A stretch of 64,000 nucleotides of DNA, taken from NCBI RefSeq assembly GCF_900496995.4, contig NC_044019.1, positions 558,001-622,000 of the forward strand, in the 5' to 3' direction. Shown piece by piece: positions 13,151 through 22,500 of the stretch. The translations under genes and the position numbers were made by a program. This stretch comes from Aquila chrysaetos chrysaetos (taxonomy: Eukaryota; Chordata; Aves; Accipitriformes; Accipitridae). A model generated the notes under the pieces. The model made no database searches, was not told the origin of the DNA, and saw nothing but the letters and a program-made list of their open reading frames with translations. Positions within the stretch are counted from its first letter, which is position 1. Each line of letters begins with the position of its first letter.

Positions 13151-16100
13151 TGCAGTCTCATTCTAAATGGTTTATTTATGCTGCATTATTTTAAAAGATG
13201 TAATTTTATAGTGTTTTATCCATCTTTCTGGCTTTGGCTGTCAGTCTTTTGTGTTAAAGGAAAGAATATTAAATAGACTTTATTCAGTTTACAGTGTTGT
13301 CATTAGTGAGATACAAAGATAATGACTGTAAGCCAATTAATGTGTAGTGTCTCTGCGCACTAAATTTAGGAATGCCAGCTCCTAGTGGATAGAGATCTTT
13401 CACTCTTTGTTTGTATTTGATCAAAGCTGCTCTCTGTACCTGCTGGGGGGAGAATTGTATGAGTGCAGCTAGACCTCCCCAGGATGCTGGATGATTAGCA
13501 GGGTTTTTTTAACCCTCTTGTGACATGCTCTGTGTAGCCTTACCAACACTGTTGTCGCAGCTTTAGCTGAGACAGCGGCTTAAATGATCTCACGTGCTAT
13601 TCCCATGCGAATGCGGTGCCACAGCACAGATGGAAATGGGTTGAAGGGAACTGGCTTTTCACCTCTGTGACAACTGTCTTCCAGTTGTTAAAGTGCAGAA
13701 GGGTAAAACTGTGTCCCGTTAGGGTGAATGTGAGGGAGAAGAGGCTGTGCAAAGAATGCTTTGTGCCTGGGAGGTGTTGTGTCACTCTACTAGGGCAGAG
13801 TGCTCTGTTTTGGTAATTGCAGTGATGAGCCTGCAGTGATGGGGACACCAGCTGAACTGGAAACATGCTAATTGTGTTTCCTTTCTGTGCGCGTTGGTGT
13901 GTGTTGTAGTGCTGTGCAGTGCTATCGCAGCAGGGATGCGGGTCCTGCGGCAATAAGGTTTGCATCCACGAAACATGAATTAACAAAGTGTTTTATATTC
14001 TGTTCTTGTAATGGTAATCCCTAGAGGGCAGTGAGATGGTGGCCCCCTTTGTTTTTTTCCTACAGCTTCATTTTGTGATGCAGTTTGGTTGCACAGCAGC
14101 AAGAACTGCTTTGAACACAAAAGAAATTGTCTCAAACCTGTGTGGCTGGGACTGTCCTCACAGGGATGAGTCTCCTGCCAGCTCTCTTGCATAGAGCTCC
14201 GCTTCAGAATAGTGCGAGCGGTGCCTGGGGCTGTGGGGGGGGGTCCCCATGGGGCACAGGCCACCGTGTGGCGCGTAGTGCAGCAGTGGTGTTTGAGGGT
14301 GAGTGGATGTATGCATGTGTGCATGTTGGAGACTCTGCTAATGCAGGAGCATGTAGATTCCCCTGGAGTTGTGGAGTTTTCTCTGATGGGGACAAGGGTA
14401 CCAGATGTGGCCTGAAATGTGACAGCTGGGGGATTTAGCAACCTCTTCTGAGCCGTTCTGTCCTTCAGGGAGGCGTTTTTCCATGCTACTTTTCCTACTC
14501 CTGATTTAGTCCACCTCAAACACGCTTCTGGTTGGACCAGATAGCATCTTCAGAAACTCCTTTGTGACAGAAATGAGTATAAGAATCTACCAAAGGCTTT
14601 GAAATCGGAAGCTAATTTGGAAGTGTGGTGATTGGCAGCAGTGAGGTGCTGCACATGTCCTTTCTGAGTGGGTGTCAGAGGTTCACCTCTCTGCTGTTTT
14701 TCTCTTTATAGCTACTGTTTTCTATTGGTGTGTTCTAAGAAAAGCAATGTGTTCCAAGTTTATGCTGACTTTTAGGTGCATTGGGTTTGCCATTACTCTC
14801 TTGTATGTGCATCAGGCAGGCTGCAATTTAGGTGGAACTAATTAGAGCTTGTAATGAGGCAAGAGCAGTGTGATTTTGTGAACTCACAGGCTGCTGCACC
14901 ATGGACTGTGCAACCCACCCGATTGCATTGTACAGATGTGTGCTTTTGTTGTTTAATCGTTGGTCTGCTTTCCAGAGTGTTCCATGCTGCATGTATCTGA
15001 TATGTTTCACAGTGGACATTTGCATCATCCCCAGTGCTGTGTGATCCAACATTGTGCTGCTGGGGTGGTCATTAGCATGCTTGGATGGGAGGAGATCCAT
15101 GAGCAGCTGGCAAGAAAGGGCAGTCGCAGCAAAGCCCTGAGATTCCTCGATGTCAGAGAATTTTCTGTCCTTCTCCCCTTGTCGCCCCAGCATTTAGCAT
15201 AATCACAATAACATTTTTAATAGAGGGGAGATTTTCAGCTGTTGCAGATCTGTTAAGATGTTGAATTCCCAGAAAGGGGCATGTTCTGTTAATACACTGC
15301 AGCCTCTGAGAATAGTGTGCCCTCCCTCTGCAAAATCTGCATCTCACGAACCCCTTTAATTATGAGTCAGAGAGCAAAACTGCACTGCTCTGGGTCATTC
15401 TGTGTTAAGGGTTTTGCTGTTTTGTGGCTTGTGGGGATTTCCTTGGTTACGTGCAGTTTCTAGATGGGTGCAGAAGCTTAAACACGTAGAATGGGTCAAA
15501 TTACCAACATTGGTAGCTCAAGCTGCCAAGCAGTGACCCAAGCAAGCAGACTTGGCGTGCAGTTGAAGGCTGTAGAAGTTGCTTTTCATGCTTGTAGGCG
15601 GTAGAGGGATGGAAAATCAGCACTGTTTAAATGCTGGTACTGAATTATATAGAACAAAGTATGAACTGGGCACTTCTGTAATGCTGACTGTGTCCAGAAA
15701 GACTAGTTCGCAGAACCTCATACTGGTATCTAAAATGCACTTTAGGTTATTTTATCTTTAACCCAATTGCTGCAATTTCTTTTGTATATACTTTCACAAA
15801 GTTTATTTTTGCTCTGAGTAAAAGTTAACAGGGGTGTGCAAAGATGAGCACTTAACTTGGTGCAATACTTGTAGCTAAAGATCATTGTCCCATGTGGTCG
15901 GTCTGTCTGTGTCTGTCTAACTGAAAATATATAGTAACTAGCTCAGTGACATACTGCCCTTCCCTGTCTATACCCAAGAGAAATTATGCATCATTAGCAA
16001 ACGTCCAATCTATGCAAATACTCCACTGAGAGCACTGTGCTTTAGCAGGCCTTTTCTCTCACGCTTTCTGGTGGGCTGCTTGTCACTTCTGTTGGACACA

Positions 16101-16550
16101 GCTGTGTTCCTTGGTGTATATCCTTTCTCCCTTGTCCTCAGCTCTGTTCTGCCACACAAGTATGAACAGAAGTGACAAGCTGTTCTGAAACAGGCATGTT
16201 GCACCTTTAAAATTTGTCTTCGAGATCGTTTTTGATGTCATGTTATCTGCCTTACTTCATGGAGGATGGCACGTCTGTAGTCATCCAAGATATTGTTTTT
16301 GCAACTGCAGCAACATTGTTAAACTGTTTACAGTACTCTTCCTGCACCAATTATAAATAAGGCTCGGAGAACGAACTAAAGACTGGCCTGTTGGTTGTGG
16401 AACTGCTGGGGGAGATTAGTTAAGGTTTAATTGACCTTGGAGTTGATTGGAGATGAAAAGCTGTTCCTGATTTTGGGGAGGGAGCACAGCTGGCAACTGA
16501 AATGAGAGGCAGCCAGGTCTGTGTTGTAGAGCAGATAGGAGCTTGGTGTC

Positions 16551-16705
16551 ATGTTCTTTGTTCTGCCGCTGGCTGGCTGTGAGACCTTGGGCAAGTCACT
16601 TCACCTCTCCATGCCTTGGTTTCCTCCCTGTGAAATGAAGACAATGAAACTTGTCTTTGTAAGATGCTTTGAGATCTATGGGTGAAAAGTCCTTGGCATT
16701 AGTGA
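16551..16705 (+). mobile_element. Ancient MIR / CORE-SINE-like element
   Basis: The block from 16575 to 16640 matches the well-known MIR core: a GTGAGACCTTGGGCAAGTCA-type segment, then TCACCTCTCC, GCCTTGGTTTCCTC and TGTGAAATGAAGA. It continues into the tail motif GTAAGATGCTTTGAGATCT. The element is diverged but easily readable. MIR-like CORE-SINEs are old amniote elements and are scarce in bird genomes. It lies in the possible MTF1 3' UTR, in transcript-sense orientation. Confidence 0.75.
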
Positions 16706-16772
16706 TCTGAGCTAGCTGGGCAGAACTGTTAGACTCAATTTGGACTGTAAGGCAAAAAAAAAAAAAGCATGT

Positions 16773-16782
16773 CTTTAATAAA
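16773..16782. terminator. Overlapping poly(A) signals on both strands
   Basis: The string TTTAATAAA carries AATAAA on the + strand (16777-16782) and ATTAAA on the - strand (16773-16778). The + signal could serve MTF1. The - signal is the nearest recognised hexamer beyond the C1orf122-like stop codon at 17382. If both were used, the two convergent transcripts would overlap by several hundred bases. The assignment is inference. Confidence 0.3.
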
Positions 16783-17125
16783 CCCTACAAATTTCTGATT
16801 GCATAGTTTTTAATTGTACACTATTTTTTCCGTAACATATTTTGGAAACAATGTCAAGTTTTTATAAATGTTACCTGTAGTTGATACTCATGGACAGGGC
16901 TGAACTTTTAACTTTTTTGCGTCTTGTCTTGATATATATCATATGTTCTAGAAGTTGGATTCTGTGTCTGCACTGAGAAATGCAAATTAAACTGGATATT
17001 TATGTAGTAGTGTACATAGTCTAAGTGTGTGTGTTCTTGGAACTAGTTTAAAAATCCCACACCATGCTTTTGGTGGTGTGCAAGCTGGCCAAAATTTGGT
17101 TCATTATGCAGTGTACACTTTCTCA

Positions 17126-17131
17126 AATAAA
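17126..17131 (+). terminator. MTF1: Poly(A) signal AATAAA, possible distal MTF1 3' end
   Basis: A canonical AATAAA followed by a T-rich stretch lies about 5.2 kb after the MTF1 stop codon. It is the last + strand signal before the opposing gene's terminal exon, so it is a good candidate for the long MTF1 isoform. Confidence 0.4.
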
Positions 17132-17381
17132 TGCAGTTTCTACTTTTTCTTAAAAGAAATTTTTTTCATATGATCTTTTTCAGCAAAATCAAGGGTATGT
17201 TTTTGCAGTACCGTAGTTACAGTAGCTGGTATTTCTTGCTGTGTAGCTTTGTGTCCTTCCACTTGCTTACTGAATCGGAGCTATCTGTCTGACCCTTGTT
17301 TTGGAGAGAGAGAGTTGCAGTTCTATTTCACACAGACCAACGTCGGCGCAGCAGGCAGGGATGTGCAAACCTCAAGCCTGG

Positions 17382-19383
17382 TTAGTTACCGAAGTCGTCT
17401 TCAGCATCGACATCTGCAGCATTGTCAAACCAGGAGGTCTAGGAAAACCGTAGGTTGTCCACTTACTGCTTTTGTTTTGTTTGACACTTATGGGGAGCTG
17501 GGCAATGGTCTTGGAGATGACAAAATAAAGGAACCCCAGTTTTTCAAGAATGTGTGTATGGTATTAAAGGAATTTATTTAACTATGAAACATGGGAACAA
17601 ATGTGCTTACATTGAGCAATGTGAAGATGTTAGTTACAGGTACAGTACTTCCAAAGGAAGAGCATCTCCAAAACCCAAAAAAGAGTAAATATGAATTTGT
17701 ATTTTTTGAAGAATGTAAAATGTGAAATAATGGTGTTTGCTTAATTGCTCATTTTGTATGAAGTTAATATTGTACTTTGAAATATCTGCAAAGAAGTGGA
17801 AATTAACTTTTTTGGAATTGAAAGCAATATTAATACTAATGGAATCCTAATTAAATGCTTATTTAAATGTTGTCTTACAATAGTCTTTCCTAAGAGGATT
17901 TATAAATTATTTGGGAGATGTGTGAGCATCCGTCCCCTGTCCCCTTCAGACAGGTCAGGGCATGAAGGCATTTCTAAATCCTGACAGACAACAGCATTTG
18001 CCTTAGCACACTCCTCCCTCCCCCACCAAGGGTGACCTTCATAAACCTCATATCCCTAAGTTCACTCAGCTATGGCTAAGAGTTAGAGCAGATGCTGTGA
18101 CTTGACAAATTGTTCTTCATTTGTGAAAATGGGAAATGCTTGCATAGTCCCTTTCATGCAAACACCAGCTGTGTTCAGTGCAGGTACCACAATGTCGAGC
18201 ACCAGCAAGGCACTGTAAGGAAGCAAGAAAGGCAAAATTTCTGGTGGTAAAGATGGTAGTTTTAGCATCCCTGCTTTGAAAGTTTTAGCTCTTAAGTACT
18301 TTCCAATGAAGAGAATGAGGACTTTGGGGGAACCTAGTGCCGATGAGGAAAACAGACTGACTCTCCACTCTGAATAAATCAAGCTTTCAGTGTGGCAAAA
18401 CATTTCCATGTGGCTAAAAAAACCCTACCTCCCCATCTCCAGACCTGGCCAGCTGTAGCTTTTTCATGTGTCTGTGACTGCAGGATTGTAGTTATTAGAG
18501 ATGGTGCACAGAACAATGCACAGCTTTCATGCTTCCCTAGCCCCTCTAAAATCAAGTCAGTCATTAGCTAGTCCTGCTCCCCTTAACTGGCAAGGAAGGA
18601 GCCAACACTTGAGACAAACCGGCATGAGCTGTTTGAAGGCCGTTCCTCCTTTAGCAAGAAGCCACTGGTCTCTATGCAGGCAGAGTGGGTGAGATACAGA
18701 CTAAGCCCGTCTTGCTTTATTTTAAAAGTGCAAATTCAGTCAGATAAGGCATCGGTGCAACGAGAGAAAGCAAAGTCCGAGGCCGCAACTGAGGCAACCA
18801 GCTACGTTCATGGGCTTATCGGTCTTCAGTTTTCTCCGGCGCTGACCGGTACGACGGAGCCCGTAACCGAGCGAAAACCTTCGGTCCCTGCTGGCGCTGC
18901 CGGCTCGGACCGCGGCCCCCGCGGAGACGAACTCCTCCAGCCGTTCCCGGGCAGACCCGCCGCGGTCCCTCGCCGAGGCTCCTCAGGGCTTCGCGGCCCC
19001 CCCGCCGCCAGGCACGGGGCTCCCCGCGGCCAGGCCCGGCGCCGGGCAAGTCGGAGAGCAGGGAGGGACGGGCGGGCGCGGGGCCGAGCTCGCCTCCCCT
19101 CGCCGGGCCGGGGCCGGGCCGGCACTTACGCAGGGCGGGCGGCCGTCAGCGCCCAGGGCGGCCTGGAGGGCGGCCATCTCCGCCGTCAGCTGCTCGCAGG
19201 CGGCGATGCGGGCCCGCAGGTGCCGCTGCCGGGCCTCCAGCAGGCTCCGCAGCCTCCGCAGGTCCTCCTCCACCTACGGGGGAAACAGCGGTCACGGGGG
19301 GCGGCGGCGCCGCGGGCCGGGCCGTCCCCTGCCCCGCCGGCACCCACCGCGGGCCGCCCGTGGGGCTCCCCCGCCGCCTCCAT
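17382..19383 (-). CDS. C1orf122: C1orf122-like small protein gene, three predicted exons
   Basis: The function of this vertebrate gene is not known to me. On the - strand three exons join in phase 0: 19383-19348 (ATG, 12 codons), 19273-19130 (48 codons) and 17438-17382 (18 codons plus TAA), giving 78 residues. Exon 2 encodes a charged helix, EEDLRRLRSLLEARQRHL then RIAACEQLTAEMAALQ, which resembles the EQRQRQLLDTIAACEEML segment of human C1orf122. The gene is head-to-head with YRDC and next to MTF1, as in human. Splice sites are GTGGGT/GTAG around a 74-base intron and GTAAGT/CTAG around a 1.7-kb intron. The last exon is acidic (SWFDNAADVDAEDDFGN). Its link to exon 2 rests on phase and splice sites, not on homology I can confirm. 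If the second intron is retained, the frame instead runs to a stop at 18983, with an AATAAA on the same strand at 18721-18716. Confidence 0.62.
17439..18715 (-). other. C1orf122: Probable second intron of the C1orf122-like gene
   Basis: This is ordinary unique sequence between the predicted exon 3 and the CpG island. I see no exon with good splice sites on either strand, and no clear repeat. + strand transcripts from MTF1 are not expected to reach this far. Confidence 0.45.
18716..18721 (-). terminator. C1orf122: AATAAA on the minus strand, possible short C1orf122 3' end
   Basis: The + strand TTTATT reads AATAAA on the - strand, about 260 bases beyond the stop codon (18983) used when the second intron of the C1orf122-like gene is retained. 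It could end a short intron-retention transcript. No expression evidence is available. Confidence 0.3.
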
Positions 19384-19492
19384 CCCGGGCCGGCGCAGGT
19401 ACGGCCCGCGTCGCCATGGGAACGGCGCCGGCCGCCACGCCCCCGGATGTGCGTCACCGCGCCGTCCGCTGCTGGCCGGAAGCGGCTCTTGG
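19384..19492. promoter_or_regulatory. Bidirectional promoter between C1orf122 and YRDC
   Basis: Only 109 bases separate the two divergent start codons. There is no TATA box. Visible candidate sites are an RFX X-box-like palindrome GTCGCCATGGGAAC at 19410-19423, a CRE-like TGCGTCAC at 19450-19457, and an ETS site CCGGAAGC at 19476-19483. This set is typical of CpG-island bidirectional housekeeping promoters. 5' UTRs must be very short, or the transcripts overlap. Confidence 0.7.
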
Positions 19493-22375
19493 ATGCTGAG
19501 GGCGCGGCGGGCGGCGCTGGCGGCGCTGGCTCGGGCCGGGGAGGGAGGGCCGGGCCCGGCACCGGCACCGGCACCGGCACCGGCACCGGGCCTGGGCCTG
19601 GGCCTGGGCCTCGCCCGCAGCGCCCGCCTGCTGCTGCCGTCCGGTGGCGCCGCCCAGCCCGACCCGCAAGGTGGAGGCCGGGTCCGGGGGGAGGCGCGGG
19701 TGGCGGCGTGGAGGGAGGCCGGGGCGGCGCTGGCGGCGCTGGCTCGGGCCGGGGAGGGAGGGCCGGGCCCGGCACCGGCACCGGCACCGGCACCGGCACC
19801 GGGCCTGGGCCTGGGCCTGGGCCTGGGCCTCGCCCGCAGCGCCCGCCTGCTGCTGCCGTCCGGTGGCGCCGCCCAGCCCGACCCGCAAGGTGGAGGCCGG
19901 GTCCGGGGGGAGGCGCGGGTGGCGGCGTGGAGGGAGGCCGGGCCGGCGCGGCGGGAGGCTCGGGCTGGGCTGGGCTGGGCTGGGTTGGGCTGGGCGGGGT
20001 GGGGGGTGCCGGGCCGCCCCGCTGACCCGCCGGTGTCGGGCAGGCTGGAGGGAGGCGGTGGCGGCCGCCGTCGGTGCCTTGCAGGCGGGCGGGCTGGTGG
20101 CGGTGCCGACGGACACGGTGTACGGCGTGGCGTGCCTGGCCCAGGACTCCGGCGCCGTGCGGAGCATATACAGTCTGAAGGGGCGGAACGGGAGGAAGCC
20201 GCTGGCCATCTGCCTTGGGGACGTGGACCGCCTCTACAGGTGGGCGCGGGGGCTGTGGCCGGCCCGCGGAGCCCCCCTGGGCTGGGCGGGCCGCGCCGCC
20301 GGTCCGCGGGGCTCTGCTGGGCTCCCGAGCCCTCCCAAGAGCCCGGCGGCACAGCGCTGCTTCCTACGGGGGGGCCGGGGGCTGCCGGTGCCGTTCGTGG
20401 CGGGGAGCGGCCGCTTTCCGCGCTGCAGAGCGTGAGGCCGCGGGGAAGGGCTGCGCTGGAGCTGCTTCACAGTGCCCAGCACCCGCGGTCCGGGCCCTCT
20501 AACGCTTCCTCTTGCCGTGTAGATACTGCCAGGTGAACGTGCCGGATGAGCTGTTGCGGGACTTGCTTCCAGGACCTGTGACCCTGGTCTTGAAACGTTC
20601 GGAAGAACTAAACAAAGACTTGAATCCTTTCACGTCGGTAGGTCTTTGCTACAGGACGCATCTTGGGGTTTGAGGGACGGTGCGCTATTTCTGCGCTTCT
20701 GCTGTTGTAGCTTTTATTCTGACGCGTGTGTTTAGCATGCTTAGCAGTGACGGGCATTCTCCCAAAGCTGGTCCCTGTGCTGTCATGCTCCCTGCGACTT
20801 ATTTGAACACGGCACAACCCAGCGTTGGGGGCTAACTTACAAGACGCATCTCGTATTATTGCTAGTTCAGCGGGTGTTGATGTACTGATTGTCTCGAGTA
20901 TCAGCTTTAAATCAAGAGGGCTTTAGGCAATGCAAGATTAAAAATGGTTACTGTGTGTAACACCGAGCTCTCTCCTTCCTTGTAGCTGGTTGGTGTTCGT
21001 ATTCCAAACCACCCTTTTATTAGGGAGTTGGCACGAGCTTGCTCTGGACCACTGGCTTTAACAAGTGCTAACGTCAGCTGTAAGGCGAGCACGCTGACGG
21101 TTTCGGTAAGGCTGGTTTTGCTACTAAGTGATGTTATTGTGGTAGTCTGTCAGAGCCCCAGGCTCTCACAATTGGAAGCCAGCTTTAGCAATAAACCAAG
21201 AATTTCTCTGCTGCTATTATATATTGTTTTAAAGTGATAATCTCTAGTTAAAACAGCCGGCAGATACGTGCTGTGGGGTAGCTGTCTTGCTGTGATCCTC
21301 ACCTTGAAAAGCGAGGAGGGCAGAGCTGAAAAGTAGTATTTAAAGGCGTATACATGCCTTTTGAAGTGGGTGCCAAATCTGAAAGACGGAAATGGCTGTA
21401 GGAGGGGTGGCTGTGGAGTGAGACTGCTGCTGACTGTACAGCTCCTTGCAGCCTGGTAACTAACAGTAACTCAAGGAGATATCTTTTTGCAAAGCTTGTG
21501 ACCTTGGTGATGGTGTAGTTGGGCACAGTAGCAGACAGACACCTCATCCTTGCCCCCATATGTCTTGATAGACTTCTGGCTTTTTTTGTGCGCTCCTTAA
21601 TAAACAGTGGTGCAGCTAAGAAGTCTTCAACCAGGGAATCCTTGTGGCTTTCCTGCATGTCTCAGAGAAATCTGTTGTAAGAAATCAAACTGAGATGTGT
21701 TCATGATAGAAAAAAAAGTGAGCTGACCTGATAGCAGAAGGGGAGAGACCACCTCCCTTAACAACAGAATGTCCAGTAGTGTCTCTTAAAACGCAATCAC
21801 AAACCATCTTCGGGACTCTTAGCCACATCTCTTTTTTTTCAGGAATTCCAAGACCTGTGGCCTCAGTTGTCCTTAATCATCGATGGAGGCCCAATAGGGG
21901 ATGTCCAGAGCCCAGAGTGTCGTTTAGGGTCAACTGTGGTTGACTTATCTGTGTCGGGGAAGTTCACCATCATTCGTCCTGGCTGGTGAGCACTCTTTGC
22001 TGAGTAGAACTGTAGCTTTTTCTTTAAATGAAATGAAGCTTTCAAATTAGGGTGGGTTGTGTTTTGCTTTTTTTCCCATGGCAGTTGAACCTTCACGTTA
22101 ATCCAGCAGGCTCAGGAATACTGGAAGTGCTCTAGATTCCAAGCCCAGGAGACCCCTTTCTAGAAGCTTCTATGTGAAACACTCTAGTTCCTGGAGTTCA
22201 AGTTCTCCTCGATTCAAAATGCAATACGGGGTCTAGCTGATTGCTCTTTCCCAGAAAATGGAGTTTAATCCTTCAAAACCTTTTTTCTGATGGTTCTGTT
22301 TCACCCCACAGTGCACTGACACCTACAGTTGAAATCCTGAGGCAGAAGTATGGCTTGATACCAGAATCATCTTGA
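19493..22375 (+). CDS. YRDC: YRDC, threonylcarbamoyl-AMP synthase, six exons
   Basis: YRDC makes threonylcarbamoyl-adenylate from threonine, bicarbonate and ATP, the first step of t6A37 modification of ANN-decoding tRNAs in cytosol and mitochondria. Exons are 19493-19670, 20044-20239, 20523-20637, 20986-21105, 21843-21985 and 22312-22375 (stop TGA). They total 816 nt, or 271 residues, close to the 279 of human. All introns are GT/AG and phases fit. The SUA5/YciO/YrdC domain is clear: AVPTDTVYGVACL, then SLKGRNGRKPLAICLG (the KxR motif), DLLPGPVTLVLKRSEELNKD, LVGVRIPNHPF, SGPLALTSANVS (the S...N motif), LVIDGG-type LSLIIDGGPIGD, CRLGSTVVDLS and IRPGCAL. The N-terminal leader is rich in Ala-Pro and Gly-Leu dipeptides from hexamer repeats. 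A second, identical donor at 19889 lies in a tandem copy of exon 1; using it would add 73 residues. I chose the first donor because it gives the family's usual length. Confidence 0.95.
19511..19942 (+). repeat. YRDC: Tandem duplication of the YRDC exon 1/intron 1 boundary, 213 + 219 bases
   Basis: The unit at 19511-19723 is repeated at 19724-19942. By eye the copies are identical, except that the second has one more GGGCCT hexamer (four in place of three). Each copy contains the (CACCGG)5 run, the Gly-Leu repeat, the LLLPSGGAAQPDPQ segment and the donor CCGCAAG/GTGGAG. Both unit lengths are multiples of three, so the frame stays open across the pair. The near-identity means the event is very recent or is an assembly artefact in GC-rich repeat DNA. 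Confidence 0.93.
19958..20007 (+). repeat. GGGCT pentamer tract in YRDC intron 1
   Basis: Imperfect tandem copies of GGGCT/GGGTT run for about 50 bases and end in a GGGGTGGGGGG run. The + strand has many closely spaced G runs, so it could form a G-quadruplex in DNA or nascent RNA. It lies just downstream of the duplicated donor sites. Confidence 0.75.
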
Positions 22376-22494
22376 GACTTCAGACGCTGAGGAGGCTCTG
22401 CAGAGCTGGTAAAGCTGGGCACTGTGTGCCTGCACATTCAGGAAATGGGCGTTCGTGGCCTTGTTTAATAAGGTCAATGGATTATGTGAAGGTT

Positions 22495-22500
22495 AATAAA
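22495..22500 (+). terminator. YRDC: Poly(A) signal AATAAA of YRDC
   Basis: The first canonical AATAAA lies 120 bases after the YRDC stop codon. A second AATAAA near 23134 could give a longer 3' UTR. The short choice is usual for this gene type, but I cannot decide from sequence alone. Confidence 0.55.

Larger units (their letters stand above)
11911..17381 (+). other. MTF1: MTF1 3' untranslated and downstream region
   Basis: AT-rich sequence follows the MTF1 stop codon and contains no credible coding exon. It holds AATAAA signals at 13145-13150, 16777-16782 and 17126-17131, so the 3' UTR could be about 1.2 kb or more than 5 kb long depending on site use. An A17 tract lies at 12097-12113, and a MIR-like element at about 16551-16705. 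The last AATAAA is about 250 bases from the stop codon of the opposing C1orf122-like gene, so the two transcripts probably end tail-to-tail or overlap. Confidence 0.6.
18830..20480. promoter_or_regulatory. CpG island covering the C1orf122/YRDC head-to-head start sites
   Basis: The sequence changes sharply from AT-rich to extremely GC- and CpG-rich near 18,830 and returns to average after about 20,480. Both start codons lie inside the island. Many long open frames run through it on all six frames because stop codons are rare in such DNA; only the exons described for C1orf122 and YRDC are supported. Confidence 0.85.

Noticed and set aside
19186-20352. A 388-codon open frame on the - strand opposite YRDC exon 1
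   Set aside because: It is a Pro/Arg/Ala-rich shadow of GC-rich DNA that also crosses real splice sites of C1orf122 out of phase. No domain.
18674-20536. A 620-codon open frame on the + strand across the C1orf122/YRDC CpG island
   Set aside because: It runs antisense to C1orf122, through the promoter, and through YRDC intron 1 into the wrong frame of exon 2. Only the part from ATG 19493 to the donor at 19670 is supported as coding.
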